The notes under the pieces: generated by a model
The model's input: only the letters and a program-made list of their open reading frames with translations
The model's database searches: none
Told to the model about the DNA's origin: nothing
Assembly (NCBI RefSeq): GCF_018614575.1
Contig: NZ_JAGGOJ010000012.1
Span: 18,577-82,576 of the forward strand
Origin: Streptomyces sp. ISL-10
GTDB taxonomy: Bacteria > Actinomycetota > Actinomycetes > Streptomycetales > Streptomycetaceae
DNA: 64,000 bases
Direction of reading: 5' to 3'
Program-made: the position numbers and the translations under genes
Shown: in pieces, positions 8,659 to 17,300 of the stretch
Layout of the letters: each line of letters begins with the position of its first letter
Position numbering within the stretch: the stretch's first letter is position 1

Positions 8659-9360
8659 GTGGACACCTCTCCGCACCGCCACCGGCCCGGCAGGTCGACC
8701 TTCTGGTCCCTGCTCGACGACACTGCCCGGACGGAACTGCTCGGCATGGGCAGTCTGACCCACTTCCCGCCGAGGCACGTCATGATGCGGCAGTACGACC
8801 TCACCGACCATCTCCTGGTCATCCGGCGCGGCTGCGTCAAGGTGTCCGCGGCATCCGCCGCGGGCTACCAGGCCGTGCTCGCCATCCGCAACGCCGGAGA
8901 CCTGCTGGGCGAGCAGGCGGCACTGGACGGCGGGCCCCGCTCGGCCACGCTCGTCTCACTGACCCGGATCGAGGCCCTCGTGATCCCCGCCGACCCGTTC
9001 CGTGCCGCCGCCCGGACCGCGCCCGCGATCGGGCTCGCCCTTCAGCAGGTGCTCTCCGCGCGCCTGCGCGAGGCCGACGGCCACCGCGCCGCCGCCGGTT
9101 CGGAGGCCGTCCAGGCACGGCTCGCCGCACTGCTGCTGGAGCTCGGGGCGGAGTACGGGCGCCCCGAGGGCAACGGCTCCGTCCTCATCGCCCTGCCACT
9201 GTCCCAGGACGACTTCGCCGGGCTCGTCCTCAGCTCGCGGCGGACGGTCAGCCGCGTCTTCGAGCAGTGGCGCGGGCGCGGTTGGGTGACGACGGGACGC
9301 AACAGGCTGACCATCGACCGCCCGGACGAGCTGAAGCGGCTGAGCAGCAGCGGGCGCTGA
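8659..9360 (+). CDS. Crp/Fnr-family cyclic-nucleotide-binding regulator
   Basis: A 233-residue protein with an N-terminal cyclic-nucleotide-binding beta-roll (about 15-125), a dimer helix and a C-terminal winged helix (LSQDDFAGLVLSSRRTVSRV). The phosphate-binding cassette reads GEQAALDGGPRSAT. It keeps the Glu (85) and the Arg-Ser pair (94-95) that contact the cyclic nucleotide in cAMP-Crp, so binding a cyclic nucleotide is plausible. It starts with GTG 8 nt after the Pycsar-effector-like gene and is probably cotranscribed with it. Whether it senses cAMP or another cyclic nucleotide, and what it controls, cannot be read from the sequence. Confidence 0.88.
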   Translation: MDTSPHRHRPGRSTFWSLLDDTARTELLGMGSLTHFPPRHVMMRQYDLTDHLLVIRRGCVKVSAASAAGYQAVLAIRNAGDLLGEQAALDGGPRSATLVSLTRIEALVIPADPFRAAARTAPAIGLALQQVLSARLREADGHRAAAGSEAVQARLAALLLELGAEYGRPEGNGSVLIALPLSQDDFAGLVLSSRRTVSRVFEQWRGRGWVTTGRNRLTIDRPDELKRLSSSGR

Positions 9361-9455
9361 GTCCGCTGGCTTCCGGATCGGGCCGGATCGTCCCCGATCA
9401 GGGCCGGGCGACGCCGGGCCGCGCCAGCCGCGCCGGACCGGGATGGGCCGGGCAG

Positions 9456-9510
9456 CGCCGGGAAGCGCCGGGCCGGGATGCACCGGGAAGCGCCGGGAAG
9501 CGCCGGGAAG
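9456..9510. repeat. 10-bp tandem repeat CGCCGGGAAG
   Basis: Copies of CGCCGGGAAG or a close variant start at 9456, 9466, 9481, 9491 and 9501, with a 5-nt interruption before the third. They lie in the 170-bp gap where the crp-like gene and the kinase gene converge. The gap holds no clear simple terminator hairpin; these G-rich repeats may serve in its place. Confidence 0.7.
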
Positions 9511-9531
9511 AGCAGCCTCTTGGGCGCTGGG

Positions 9532-11193
9532 TCAGACCTCGTCCCAGGCCATCGTGGGCAGCCCGTACTCGTCGGCCAGCGGGTTCCAGTCGGACACGAA
9601 GTCCTTCTTCGCGCTCGTCGCCCGTGTGTTGGCGCGGTTCGCCTCGTCCCAGTACGCCGAGGACACCACCGCGCCGGACGTGCACCCGCTCATCACCTCC
9701 CCCGCCAGCTGCGCGTAGGCACGGTCGGCATCGGCGGACGCCTGCCAGCCGGATTCCAGGTTCTCCGTCATGGAGGAGGACAGCAGATCCACGTCGAGCG
9801 CTGCCAGCTCCTGTACGAGATCGTCCCGTTCGCTCGCCGCGTCCTCGAACACCCCCTGAACCTCCAGGAGTCCAGAGCTTCCCGGACACGCCATCATCCG
9901 GCGAACCGCCTCACCGACGCTCCCGCGATTGCCCTCGTTCCGCTCCAGGAGGCCGCTCAGGGCCCGCGCCTGGCCTTCCTCGGAGTTCTCGGCCGACGCA
10001 CCGGACCCGCCCGATCCCAGGCCCGGCCGCCCGGAGCCGCTGGAGGCGGAGTTCTCGTTGAGCTCCTCGTACAGACCGGGGCCGTAGCGCAGGGCAAGGA
10101 GGAGCAGGATCACCGCGATGACCCAGCGGCCCGCGTGGGACTTGCCCTGCGACGCCGGAGCCGGTCGCCGCGGCCGCGGGGGCGTCCGCGGTGGCGTGGG
10201 CCGTGCACCGGACCGGGTCGCGGCCTTCGGCCTGGTCTGCGGGCGGTTGCCGGCCCGTGACGCAGCCGCGGACTGCGCACGGGACGAGGTGTTACGCGGC
10301 GCGGAGGCAGGCGGCGGGGCCTTCGGAAGGGTCGCGGGTGCCGTGCTGATCGCGCTGGTCAGGACGGTCAGCCACTCCTCCGGCTTGGGCCGCCGGGCGG
10401 GATCGGCCGACAGGCTCTGCTCCGCGAGCCGCCCCACGGCCGCGTCGGCGGCGCGCAGAACCCTGAAGTCCTTGCCGTCCTGCTCACCGGCGAAGAGCCG
10501 CGTGGCGAGCAGCCCGAACTTGTAGGCGTCACCCGACTCGGTGCCCTTGGGCTCTCCGTCGGGCAGGTTCCAGTTGGGGGTCTCGGCCTGCGGAAGCATC
10601 GACTTGCCTCGCAGGACCATCGCATCGCAGTCGATGAGGAAGCATCTCGGGGCGCCCTCCAGGGAGAAGAACATGTTCTTCGGCGACAGGTCCCCGACCA
10701 CGATCCCGAGGGAGTGCAGCCGCCCGAGCGTCCGCGCGAAGTCCAGGAGCAGTTCGAACCTCTGCCGGGGGGTGATACTGATGCCCGCCGTCTTCAGGTA
10801 GTCGCCGGGGTTCAGCAGATACTCGAACCCCGCCGCCTTCTTCTCGCCCGGGGCGAAGGCGAACTCCCGGAGGAACGGTCCCGGGATCTGGCGCATCAGA
10901 AACCCGCACACACCCGCCGAGTCCTTCACCAGCATGGCCGGCCAGGCCGTGCAGTTCGCCAGCCACTCACCGGTGCCGTGCTCGAGCGCCGGCATGAAGT
11001 CGACCATCTCCGCGAGCACATCGACCCGCACCTGAGGGCGGATCTCCGGCTTGTACTCCTTGTACGCCACCGGCCACGACTTGTTGATCCTCCGGTCCTT
11101 GACCGCCCAGACGGTCCCCTGCCCACCGGAGTCGAACTTGCGTTCCTTCACCACGCGGCCGATGTCCATGGCTGCCGGATACACGCCGCTCAT
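9532..11193 (-). CDS. Membrane-anchored Ser/Thr protein kinase of a TerY-P-type triad
   Basis: A 553-residue kinase. The glycine loop (GGQGTVW, residues 23-29) and the ATP-binding Lys45 in VAYKEYK are present. The catalytic loop reads VGDLSPKN (Asp168, Asn173), and the metal-binding Asp188 in LIDCD replaces DFG. A basic, Pro-rich linker (about 285-350) leads to one membrane helix (356-370) and a 180-residue, probably extracytoplasmic domain of unknown fold with two Cys. Its ATG overlaps the PP2C stop by 4 nt. It is the last gene of the six-gene operon. A kinase, a PP2C phosphatase and a TerY-like vWA protein together make the phosphorylation triad known as TerY-P. Confidence 0.88.
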   Translation of the reverse strand: MSGVYPAAMDIGRVVKERKFDSGGQGTVWAVKDRRINKSWPVAYKEYKPEIRPQVRVDVLAEMVDFMPALEHGTGEWLANCTAWPAMLVKDSAGVCGFLMRQIPGPFLREFAFAPGEKKAAGFEYLLNPGDYLKTAGISITPRQRFELLLDFARTLGRLHSLGIVVGDLSPKNMFFSLEGAPRCFLIDCDAMVLRGKSMLPQAETPNWNLPDGEPKGTESGDAYKFGLLATRLFAGEQDGKDFRVLRAADAAVGRLAEQSLSADPARRPKPEEWLTVLTSAISTAPATLPKAPPPASAPRNTSSRAQSAAASRAGNRPQTRPKAATRSGARPTPPRTPPRPRRPAPASQGKSHAGRWVIAVILLLLALRYGPGLYEELNENSASSGSGRPGLGSGGSGASAENSEEGQARALSGLLERNEGNRGSVGEAVRRMMACPGSSGLLEVQGVFEDAASERDDLVQELAALDVDLLSSSMTENLESGWQASADADRAYAQLAGEVMSGCTSGAVVSSAYWDEANRANTRATSAKKDFVSDWNPLADEYGLPTMAWDEV

Positions 11194-12512
11194 CGCACGG
11201 CCTCTCCCGTCCCCGGACCGGCGGGACCGCTGTGCGGACCACTGCCCAGGCCACTGCCCGTGCCGCCGCCCTGACCGCTCGCCCCGCCCAGGCGATGGCG
11301 CGGCCACACCGCCAGCAGCGTCCGGTCGTCGTCGAACGTCTCCCGGGAGAAGTCGAGCAGATGTGCGATCGCCAGTGGCTCGTGCGGCGGGCGGCCCAGT
11401 CCCCAGGCGATGTGCTCCCCGACCTTGCCCGTCCCGTCGCCCAGCGGATCGCCGAAGCCGTCCGTACCGATCAGGAGCACACCGTCCGCGGGGACCGTGC
11501 ATCCGACCGGCTCGATCACCGGCGGCAGCGAGGGCAGCGCCTGGACCTTGGAGGAGAAGATCCCGTCCGCACCCTCCTCCTTGCCTCCCAGCAGCGGATG
11601 GAAGAAACCCCCGTGCAGGATCCAGGCGCCGCTGTCGCCGGCGTGTACGAGACGGGCCTTCAAACGGCCGTCGTCCGCGGCGTACACGATGCCCGCCACC
11701 AGTGTCGTGGCCAGCAGGCCCTGGGCCTCCTGCCGCTGTTCCCGGGTCGGCTCGGCACCGCGCGTCACCCGCATGACCAGCTGGTAGGCGGCGGCCGACA
11801 CGGTGCGTCTCCAGTCGATCGCCTGGTCCCCGTCCAGTTGCCGCATGATGTCGGAGACGGCGGTACGGCACGCCAGCGCGGCCCCCACATGCGACTGCGG
11901 GGCCGCGGAGACGCCGTCCGCGACGGCGAACACGACGCAGCCGGTCGGCTCGTGCACCGCCACGACGATGTCGTCCTGGCGCGGCTGCCCGCCGGAGCGA
12001 TGGGAGTCGCCCCGTACGGAGGCCAGCCGGACCGTCATCCAGGGCGTGGACCAACCGTCGAACAGCGAGTCGGGGCGGTACGGATCGGCGGGCGGCGGCT
12101 TGGGCTCGAACCGGGTGGTCGGCCGACCCACCACCCAACGCGCCCACGGCGGCAGGTACCCCTGTGCGGACGGGGCTTCCCGCGGTGCCTGCACAGGCAC
12201 AAGGTCGCCCCGGTCCGGTCGCTGTCGGGGCAGCGCGGACTGCTGGTGCTGCCGGGGCCCCGCGGACTGCTGGTGGTGGTGCTGGTAGGACGCCTGCCCC
12301 TGAGGGGAAGCGTGCGGCACATCCCCACTCGGCGACAGCTCCTGCCCCGGCCCGTACTCCGCGGGCGGGCCGGGCCGATGACGCTCCGGCGCGGGCGGGC
12401 CGGCCGACAGTGGCGGGGGCGGCTGCGGCGGTGGCGGCGCCGAGTCGGCACCGCCGGCGGAGTCGGAGGACTGCCCCTCGTCCTCCCGGCGGCGCCCGAA
12501 GAAACGTGACAC
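11190..12512 (-). CDS. PP2C-family protein phosphatase
   Basis: A 440-residue phosphatase, expected to reverse phosphorylation by the neighbouring kinase. The first 150 residues are a low-complexity Pro/Gln/His-rich stretch. The PP2C core then shows QDDIVVAV (Asp180/181), VADGVS (Asp199-Gly200), HAGDSGAW, IGTDGFGD and a final DDDRT. These are the metal-binding aspartates of active PP2C enzymes. The GTG at 12512 was chosen because GAGG lies 7 nt upstream; a GTG at 12518 overlaps the previous stop and is also possible. The core stays cytoplasmic, as no membrane segment is seen. Confidence 0.9.
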   Translation of the reverse strand: MSRFFGRRREDEGQSSDSAGGADSAPPPPQPPPPLSAGPPAPERHRPGPPAEYGPGQELSPSGDVPHASPQGQASYQHHHQQSAGPRQHQQSALPRQRPDRGDLVPVQAPREAPSAQGYLPPWARWVVGRPTTRFEPKPPPADPYRPDSLFDGWSTPWMTVRLASVRGDSHRSGGQPRQDDIVVAVHEPTGCVVFAVADGVSAAPQSHVGAALACRTAVSDIMRQLDGDQAIDWRRTVSAAAYQLVMRVTRGAEPTREQRQEAQGLLATTLVAGIVYAADDGRLKARLVHAGDSGAWILHGGFFHPLLGGKEEGADGIFSSKVQALPSLPPVIEPVGCTVPADGVLLIGTDGFGDPLGDGTGKVGEHIAWGLGRPPHEPLAIAHLLDFSRETFDDDRTLLAVWPRHRLGGASGQGGGTGSGLGSGPHSGPAGPGTGEAVR

Positions 12513-12514
12513 GG

Positions 12515-13198
12515 TCACACCTCGTCGATCGCGAGACGGAAGCCTTCCGGCCGCTCGACCACCAGCTCCGCCTGGCCCGATGCCATCGCGTTGCCGGACT
12601 CCACGACGCTCTTGGTCAGCGCGGTGAAGAACCGGGCGATGGACTCGCCCAGTTGCGCACCGGGCACCGACACGAAGGCGAACTCCGCCTGCGTGGCGAC
12701 GCTCAGCATCGTCTCGGCCTCCGCCGCGCCGATGCCGCAGGCGATGATGTTGGGCGCCGCCTTGGTCGCCGAGCGGTCGGTGAGCTCCCGGTGTCTGGCC
12801 TGCCACGCCTCACCGGAGTTGGGCTGACCGTCGCTGAGGAAGAACACCGCGGGCCGGTGCACGCGGTAGCCCTGGCTCTTGAGCGTGTCCACGTCCTGCG
12901 GAATGCGCCGCAGCAGCGCGGTGAACGCCGCTTCGTAACTCGTCCCGCCGCTCGCCGTGAGGCGCGGCAGCTCGCTCTCGGCCCGAAGATCGGCGAGTAT
13001 CAGCCGCTCGGTCACACTGTTGGAGAACCCGAGCACCGAGAAGCGGACCTTCGCGGCGGCCATCGGTTCACCGAGCAGGGCCCGGTGCAGCGAAGCCAGC
13101 CCCGCGTTGAGATCACCGACGTAGGGGTGCATGGAACCGGACTCGTCGGCCAGGACGTACACCGGCAGCAGCTGCCCTTGGGTTTCGGCCATGTCCAT
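12515..13198 (-). CDS. TerY-like vWA-domain protein
   Basis: A 227-residue protein that is almost entirely one von Willebrand A domain of the TerY type. The metal-dependent adhesion site is complete: DESGS (Asp18, Ser20, Ser22), a GGTSY threonine motif near residue 105 and FFLSDGQPN. In TerY-P systems this protein is thought to recruit or present targets to the kinase and phosphatase encoded next to it. The second of several possible starts, ATG 13198, was taken; TTG 13201 and ATG 13192 are alternatives. The stop overlaps the start region of the PP2C gene. It resembles the vWA domain encoded just upstream, suggesting duplication. Confidence 0.9.
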   Translation of the reverse strand: MDMAETQGQLLPVYVLADESGSMHPYVGDLNAGLASLHRALLGEPMAAAKVRFSVLGFSNSVTERLILADLRAESELPRLTASGGTSYEAAFTALLRRIPQDVDTLKSQGYRVHRPAVFFLSDGQPNSGEAWQARHRELTDRSATKAAPNIIACGIGAAEAETMLSVATQAEFAFVSVPGAQLGESIARFFTALTKSVVESGNAMASGQAELVVERPEGFRLAIDEV

Positions 13199-13207
13199 CA
13201 ACTCTTT

Positions 13208-15007
13208 CTAATCGACGTCTTCGAGTGTGATCAGTCCCTGCGGGCGTTCCAGCCGCAGCTCCGACGAGCCGGCGACTGCGCTCCGCCCCAGGTGGAGCAC
13301 GGTGTTCTGGAGCAGCATCGAGAACTGAGCGGTGGCCTGTGCCAGGTCCGCGTGCGGCTGCGCCGCGACGGCGAACTCCGCCGGGCTCGCGATCCGCGCC
13401 ACCGTCCGCCGGTCGACGGCGCCGATGCCGCACGCCACGATGTTCGGCCGGTACTGGTGCTGCATCAGCCGCAGGTGCGCGGCCTGCCACTGGCCCCCGT
13501 CCGTCGGGTCACCCGCCGCGAGGAAGAAGACGGTGGGGCGGTTCACGCGCGTCGCCTGCTGCTTGAGCCGTTCCGTCTCCAGCGGTACGAGCTCCAGCAG
13601 GCGCTGGAAGACCGGTTCGTACCGGCAGCCGTGCCCGGTCGGCAGATCGGGGATGCCGGTCTGCCAGGACACCTGGGTGAGCGGCATCCGGACGTCGGCC
13701 GTGTCCGAGAAGGTCAGCACGGACAGCCGTACGGCCGAGGTGACGTCCGGACTGTTGGCCAGCACGGTCTGCAACGACCGGAGGGTGTCGTGGAGTTGGC
13801 TGACGCAGCGTGCCGCGGCAGCCGATGTGTCCAGGACGACGTAGACCGGCGCGATGCCGACCGCCGCCGGGCGTGCGTCCTGCGGTGAGGCGTCGTGCCG
13901 CGAGGCGGGCTGCGCGGCGTCGGGCCGCTGTGCAGACGCCGCCGCGTCGGGCCGGGTACCGCCCCACGGCGGCGTCGGCGGCGGGGGCGTCGGGGCCGAG
14001 GACGTCGGCGTGGACGCGGGCGGTGCCGGCTGCGCGACCGGGGGCAGCGCCTGCGCGGCGGCCGGCGCCCCGGCGCCCGACGGCAGCATCCCGCCCATGA
14101 GACCGGCCGAAGGCCCCAGCACCCCCTCGCGCAGTCCTGGCAGATCCACCTCCCGCACGATGCCCTTGTCGATCATGTAGCGGACCATCTCGACCTGTCG
14201 CTGCTCCTGGTCCAGGGCCTGCGCCCGCCGGCCCTCCTCCCAGCGCATCAGGAGATCCATCGCCCGCTCCGTGTCGTTCGGGTGCTTCGCCAGGTGCTCG
14301 AGGACGAGGCTGCGGAAGTCGAGCCGTACCGCGCCGAGAGCGGCGCGCTCCCGCTTGTCCCGCTCGATGCGGGCCTCCTGCCTGATGTCCTCGATCACTT
14401 CCTGGTGGCGAGTGTCACCGACCGCCGCCCTGTGCTGCAGGCGCCCGATCTCCGAGTCACGACCCGCCTTGGTCCGGCTGCGGATGAATTCCCTTGCCGC
14501 ATCGTCCGGTTCGAGCTGCACATCGCAGTAGTAGAGCGTGACGCCTTCGGGCAGCGGGACCGGCAGCGCCAGCACTCCGTTGACCCGGGCCTGCGCCTCG
14601 AATGCCTCCTCGATCGCGAACTGAGCGGCATGCGGACGGATCTTGCTGATGAGATACGGGTAGACGACGCGGAGCACATCGGGAAGGTTGCTGCGCACGA
14701 CCGCGACCGGATCGTGCACGCGGAATCCGACGTCGATCGTCGCCTCGAAGCGGTGCGCCTGGTCCTTGCAGGTCAGCGGGGTCTTGGTGAGTTTGGCGGT
14801 GCGCCGGTGGTCGCCCAGGTCGACGACGTAGCAGAGCTTGTGCTTGCCGAGCCACCGCTGGGTCATCGTGCGGTGCTTCGGCGTCTCGACCTCCCAGCCG
14901 CCGCCGTCCAGGGGGTAGACGACCGCGAAGTTCGGCGGCAGGTTCGGCAGCGTGCCGAGCTGGGCACGCGGCACCGGACGGTTGTTGAGGATCAGCGAGA
15001 CTGTCAT
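13208..15007 (-). CDS. SPFH/Band 7-like and degenerate vWA fusion protein
   Basis: A 599-residue protein of three parts. Residues 1-200 resemble an SPFH/Band 7 domain (for example FEATIDVGFRVHDP and EGVTLYYCDVQLEPDDAAREF). Residues 200-290 are charged and probably coiled coil. A Pro/Ala-rich linker leads to a C-terminal vWA domain (about 385-599). That vWA domain has lost its metal site: DTSAA at 393-397 replaces DxSxS, and FFLAAGDPT replaces the FFLSDG of its neighbour. SPFH proteins form oligomeric scaffolds. The start at 15007 is 1 nt from the NTPase stop, with AAGGGG inside the end of that gene, so the two are translationally coupled. Confidence 0.85.
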   Translation of the reverse strand: MTVSLILNNRPVPRAQLGTLPNLPPNFAVVYPLDGGGWEVETPKHRTMTQRWLGKHKLCYVVDLGDHRRTAKLTKTPLTCKDQAHRFEATIDVGFRVHDPVAVVRSNLPDVLRVVYPYLISKIRPHAAQFAIEEAFEAQARVNGVLALPVPLPEGVTLYYCDVQLEPDDAAREFIRSRTKAGRDSEIGRLQHRAAVGDTRHQEVIEDIRQEARIERDKRERAALGAVRLDFRSLVLEHLAKHPNDTERAMDLLMRWEEGRRAQALDQEQRQVEMVRYMIDKGIVREVDLPGLREGVLGPSAGLMGGMLPSGAGAPAAAQALPPVAQPAPPASTPTSSAPTPPPPTPPWGGTRPDAAASAQRPDAAQPASRHDASPQDARPAAVGIAPVYVVLDTSAAAARCVSQLHDTLRSLQTVLANSPDVTSAVRLSVLTFSDTADVRMPLTQVSWQTGIPDLPTGHGCRYEPVFQRLLELVPLETERLKQQATRVNRPTVFFLAAGDPTDGGQWQAAHLRLMQHQYRPNIVACGIGAVDRRTVARIASPAEFAVAAQPHADLAQATAQFSMLLQNTVLHLGRSAVAGSSELRLERPQGLITLEDVD

Positions 15008-15008
15008 G

Positions 15009-17300
15009 TCACACCCCTTCCAGATCGAGCTGTGCATGGACGACCGCCGCGGTCAGGGGAATCGGCGCCAGTTCCTCCGGGTCGACCCAGTCGGCCGCGC
15101 ACCGCCGCAGGATCCGGCCGGTCCTCGGGTCCCCGTACGCGACCGCCCCCACCATCAGCCGGAACATCTCCCGCAGTGCCGGATCGCGCTCGGCGAGTGC
15201 CGCCCAGTTCCGCAGCACCTGTTGGGCCTCGTCGCCGAAGTGGGCCTGGTTGAGCGACTCGCGCCACAGGGCGATGAACGGTGCGCGCAACTCCTCGCGG
15301 TGGTGCGCGTGATGAAGCAGGGCGGGCCACTGCTCCTCCTCGCCGCCGACTCCGTGCTCGTCCTGGCCCACCACCACCTGTGCCGCGACGATCAGGAAGG
15401 AGAGCAACGCCGTCGGCCGCATGCGGTGGTCCGCGGACCTCTCGTGGAGGGTGCAGAGCACCAGTCCCGCCGAGTCGGCGTTCTGGGCGAGGAGATCGGC
15501 CAGACTGCGGCCGACGGCCACAGCCACGGTCGCCCGGTCGACGACGGCGAGGCGGGCCAGCGCCGCCACGGCCCGCTCGGGGTCCTCGCCCATGCCGTGC
15601 ATGCGCGCTGCCGTGGCCTGTGCGAAGGGCCGGCTGCGGTCGGCGAACCATCCTTCGACCAGCGCGTCCGCCCGCTCCCGGATCCAGGGGTCGCGCGAGG
15701 CGACGTGAAGGGCGTAGGCGACGGCGTCGCGCCGCCGCGGGTCCTCGCTCTGCGCCCACGGGTGGAAGATGCGGTCGCACAGGTAGGTGAAGGATTCCGC
15801 CGCGATCACCCCGAGCGCGGCAGCCGCGTACACTCGGACCTCTTCGGCCGGGTGCACGACCAGAGCGGACAGCCAGTCGAGCAACTCGCTCTGGATCTCG
15901 TACTGGGTCCACGCGTGCCGGATGACCCGCCGCGGATAGGAAGGGTCCTTGTACTCGAGCGCCCGGCCCGGCTCGCCGTCCTCCTTGTCGGTGTCCCGGG
16001 CGCGCAGCCGTGTCAGCTGCGTACGGCGAGGGGCTGCGAAGGGGTCCCTGATCCGGGGCAGCCGGCCGTCCGGCCCGGCCATCAGCACATGCGGGCGGTC
16101 GTCCTCGAGGCGCTCGCGCAGGGCGCGGGCACAAGTGGCCGTGTACTCCTGCGGCAGGCCGTTGAGCACGGCGAGAGCGATCGCGAGACTCCGCACGGCG
16201 GGTTCCTGCAAGCTCTCGACCCAGATGTCGAAGTCCTCGTCCGCCCGGCGGGCACGGCGCTCCTTGATGCGCTCGGGATCCAGCCGGCCGGACTCCCACT
16301 CCTCACTGATCGCCTCCGCCAGGTCGGCCGCCTGCTTGCAGGCGGGGTCGCCGTCGAGCAGCTCGTCCAGCAGCTTGTCGATGTCCTCGTGGCCGAGGAG
16401 CCGGTCGCGGACCGCGTCGCCGTGTCGCCAGCGCAGGTGGGAGGAGACGATGCCGCGCTGATCGGGTGCCTCGGTGACGTCGACGACCGCGGTGAGCAGT
16501 TCGCTGTCCGCGACCTCGGTGCTGGAGGCGGTGATCACCAGCCATGCGCCCGCGAGGGCGAGTGCGCCCTGCACCTTCTCGTACACCTCGCCGCGCAGCC
16601 CGGCGATTGAGGACGGCTGGTCCAGCAGGAAGGCGGCGCCGCGCTCGACGGAGTCGCCGTCGCGCTCCAGTAAGTCGGCGAGGGAGGCGAAGTCGACATC
16701 GCTGTCCAGGTGGTACTTGGTGGTGGCTCCCATGCCCTGGAGCAGGCGGACGGCCATGGCGGTCTTCCCGTACCCGGGGGCGCCGCGCAGGATCAGCAGA
16801 TGCCGGCCGGCGAGGGCCTCCCTGGCGCCGGACAGGCCGGGGGGCTCCTGGTAGGCGAAGCGCACGCGCTCGTCCATGAGCGGGGAGATGATCCGCAGGC
16901 GCCGCTGGGCTCCGCCCAGGAGCAGGACGTACTTGTCGCCGCCGACGACGTCGCCCTCGACGTTGGCGAAGGCGTTGCGGACCCGGTCGTGGCGCAGGGA
17001 GCCCTGCCCCATCTGGCCGGTGGCCTCGAAGGACTCGGCTCCGGGCCCGGAGCGCGGCGGCTCCCCCTGCGTGCCGCTGCCGTCCCCTCCTCCCGGGGTG
17101 CCGGGGTTGCCTCCCGGGCTGCCGTCGCCCGCTGCGCCGTCGGAGGGCGGGGCCTGTCCTGCTCCGGGGGTCTGTGCCGGGCCGGGCGGGGCTGCGGCGT
17201 TACCCGCGGCCCCGGCCGGCCCGCCCCCCGTACCGGCCGCCGGAGGTACCGCGGGTGCGGCACCTCCGGCGGCCGGCGCTCCTGATGCCGGTGTCGTCAT
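15009..17300 (-). CDS. P-loop NTPase with low-complexity N terminus and helical-repeat C terminus
   Basis: A 763-residue protein. The first 95 residues are Gly/Pro/Ala-rich. A short motif VEGDVVGGDK (114-123) precedes a P-loop domain with Walker A GAPGYGKT (173-180) and a Walker-B-like FLLDQ (Asp226). Residues 440-760 look like tandem helical repeats (HEAT/ARM-like), which usually sense a partner. The order resembles STAND-type signalling NTPases, but I do not see a clear winged helix and leave the class open. The GDVVGGDK motif also occurs, as GDLVQGNK, at the C terminus of the cyclase-like protein encoded upstream. The genes overlap by 4 nt. Confidence 0.82.
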   Translation of the reverse strand: MTTPASGAPAAGGAAPAVPPAAGTGGGPAGAAGNAAAPPGPAQTPGAGQAPPSDGAAGDGSPGGNPGTPGGGDGSGTQGEPPRSGPGAESFEATGQMGQGSLRHDRVRNAFANVEGDVVGGDKYVLLLGGAQRRLRIISPLMDERVRFAYQEPPGLSGAREALAGRHLLILRGAPGYGKTAMAVRLLQGMGATTKYHLDSDVDFASLADLLERDGDSVERGAAFLLDQPSSIAGLRGEVYEKVQGALALAGAWLVITASSTEVADSELLTAVVDVTEAPDQRGIVSSHLRWRHGDAVRDRLLGHEDIDKLLDELLDGDPACKQAADLAEAISEEWESGRLDPERIKERRARRADEDFDIWVESLQEPAVRSLAIALAVLNGLPQEYTATCARALRERLEDDRPHVLMAGPDGRLPRIRDPFAAPRRTQLTRLRARDTDKEDGEPGRALEYKDPSYPRRVIRHAWTQYEIQSELLDWLSALVVHPAEEVRVYAAAALGVIAAESFTYLCDRIFHPWAQSEDPRRRDAVAYALHVASRDPWIRERADALVEGWFADRSRPFAQATAARMHGMGEDPERAVAALARLAVVDRATVAVAVGRSLADLLAQNADSAGLVLCTLHERSADHRMRPTALLSFLIVAAQVVVGQDEHGVGGEEEQWPALLHHAHHREELRAPFIALWRESLNQAHFGDEAQQVLRNWAALAERDPALREMFRLMVGAVAYGDPRTGRILRRCAADWVDPEELAPIPLTAAVVHAQLDLEGV

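Noticed and set aside
8141..9360. Reading the pair as a canonical two-gene Pycsar locus
   Set aside because: Canonical Pycsar needs an adjacent cyclase. The second gene is a Crp/Fnr regulator, so only an effector-like gene is present here.
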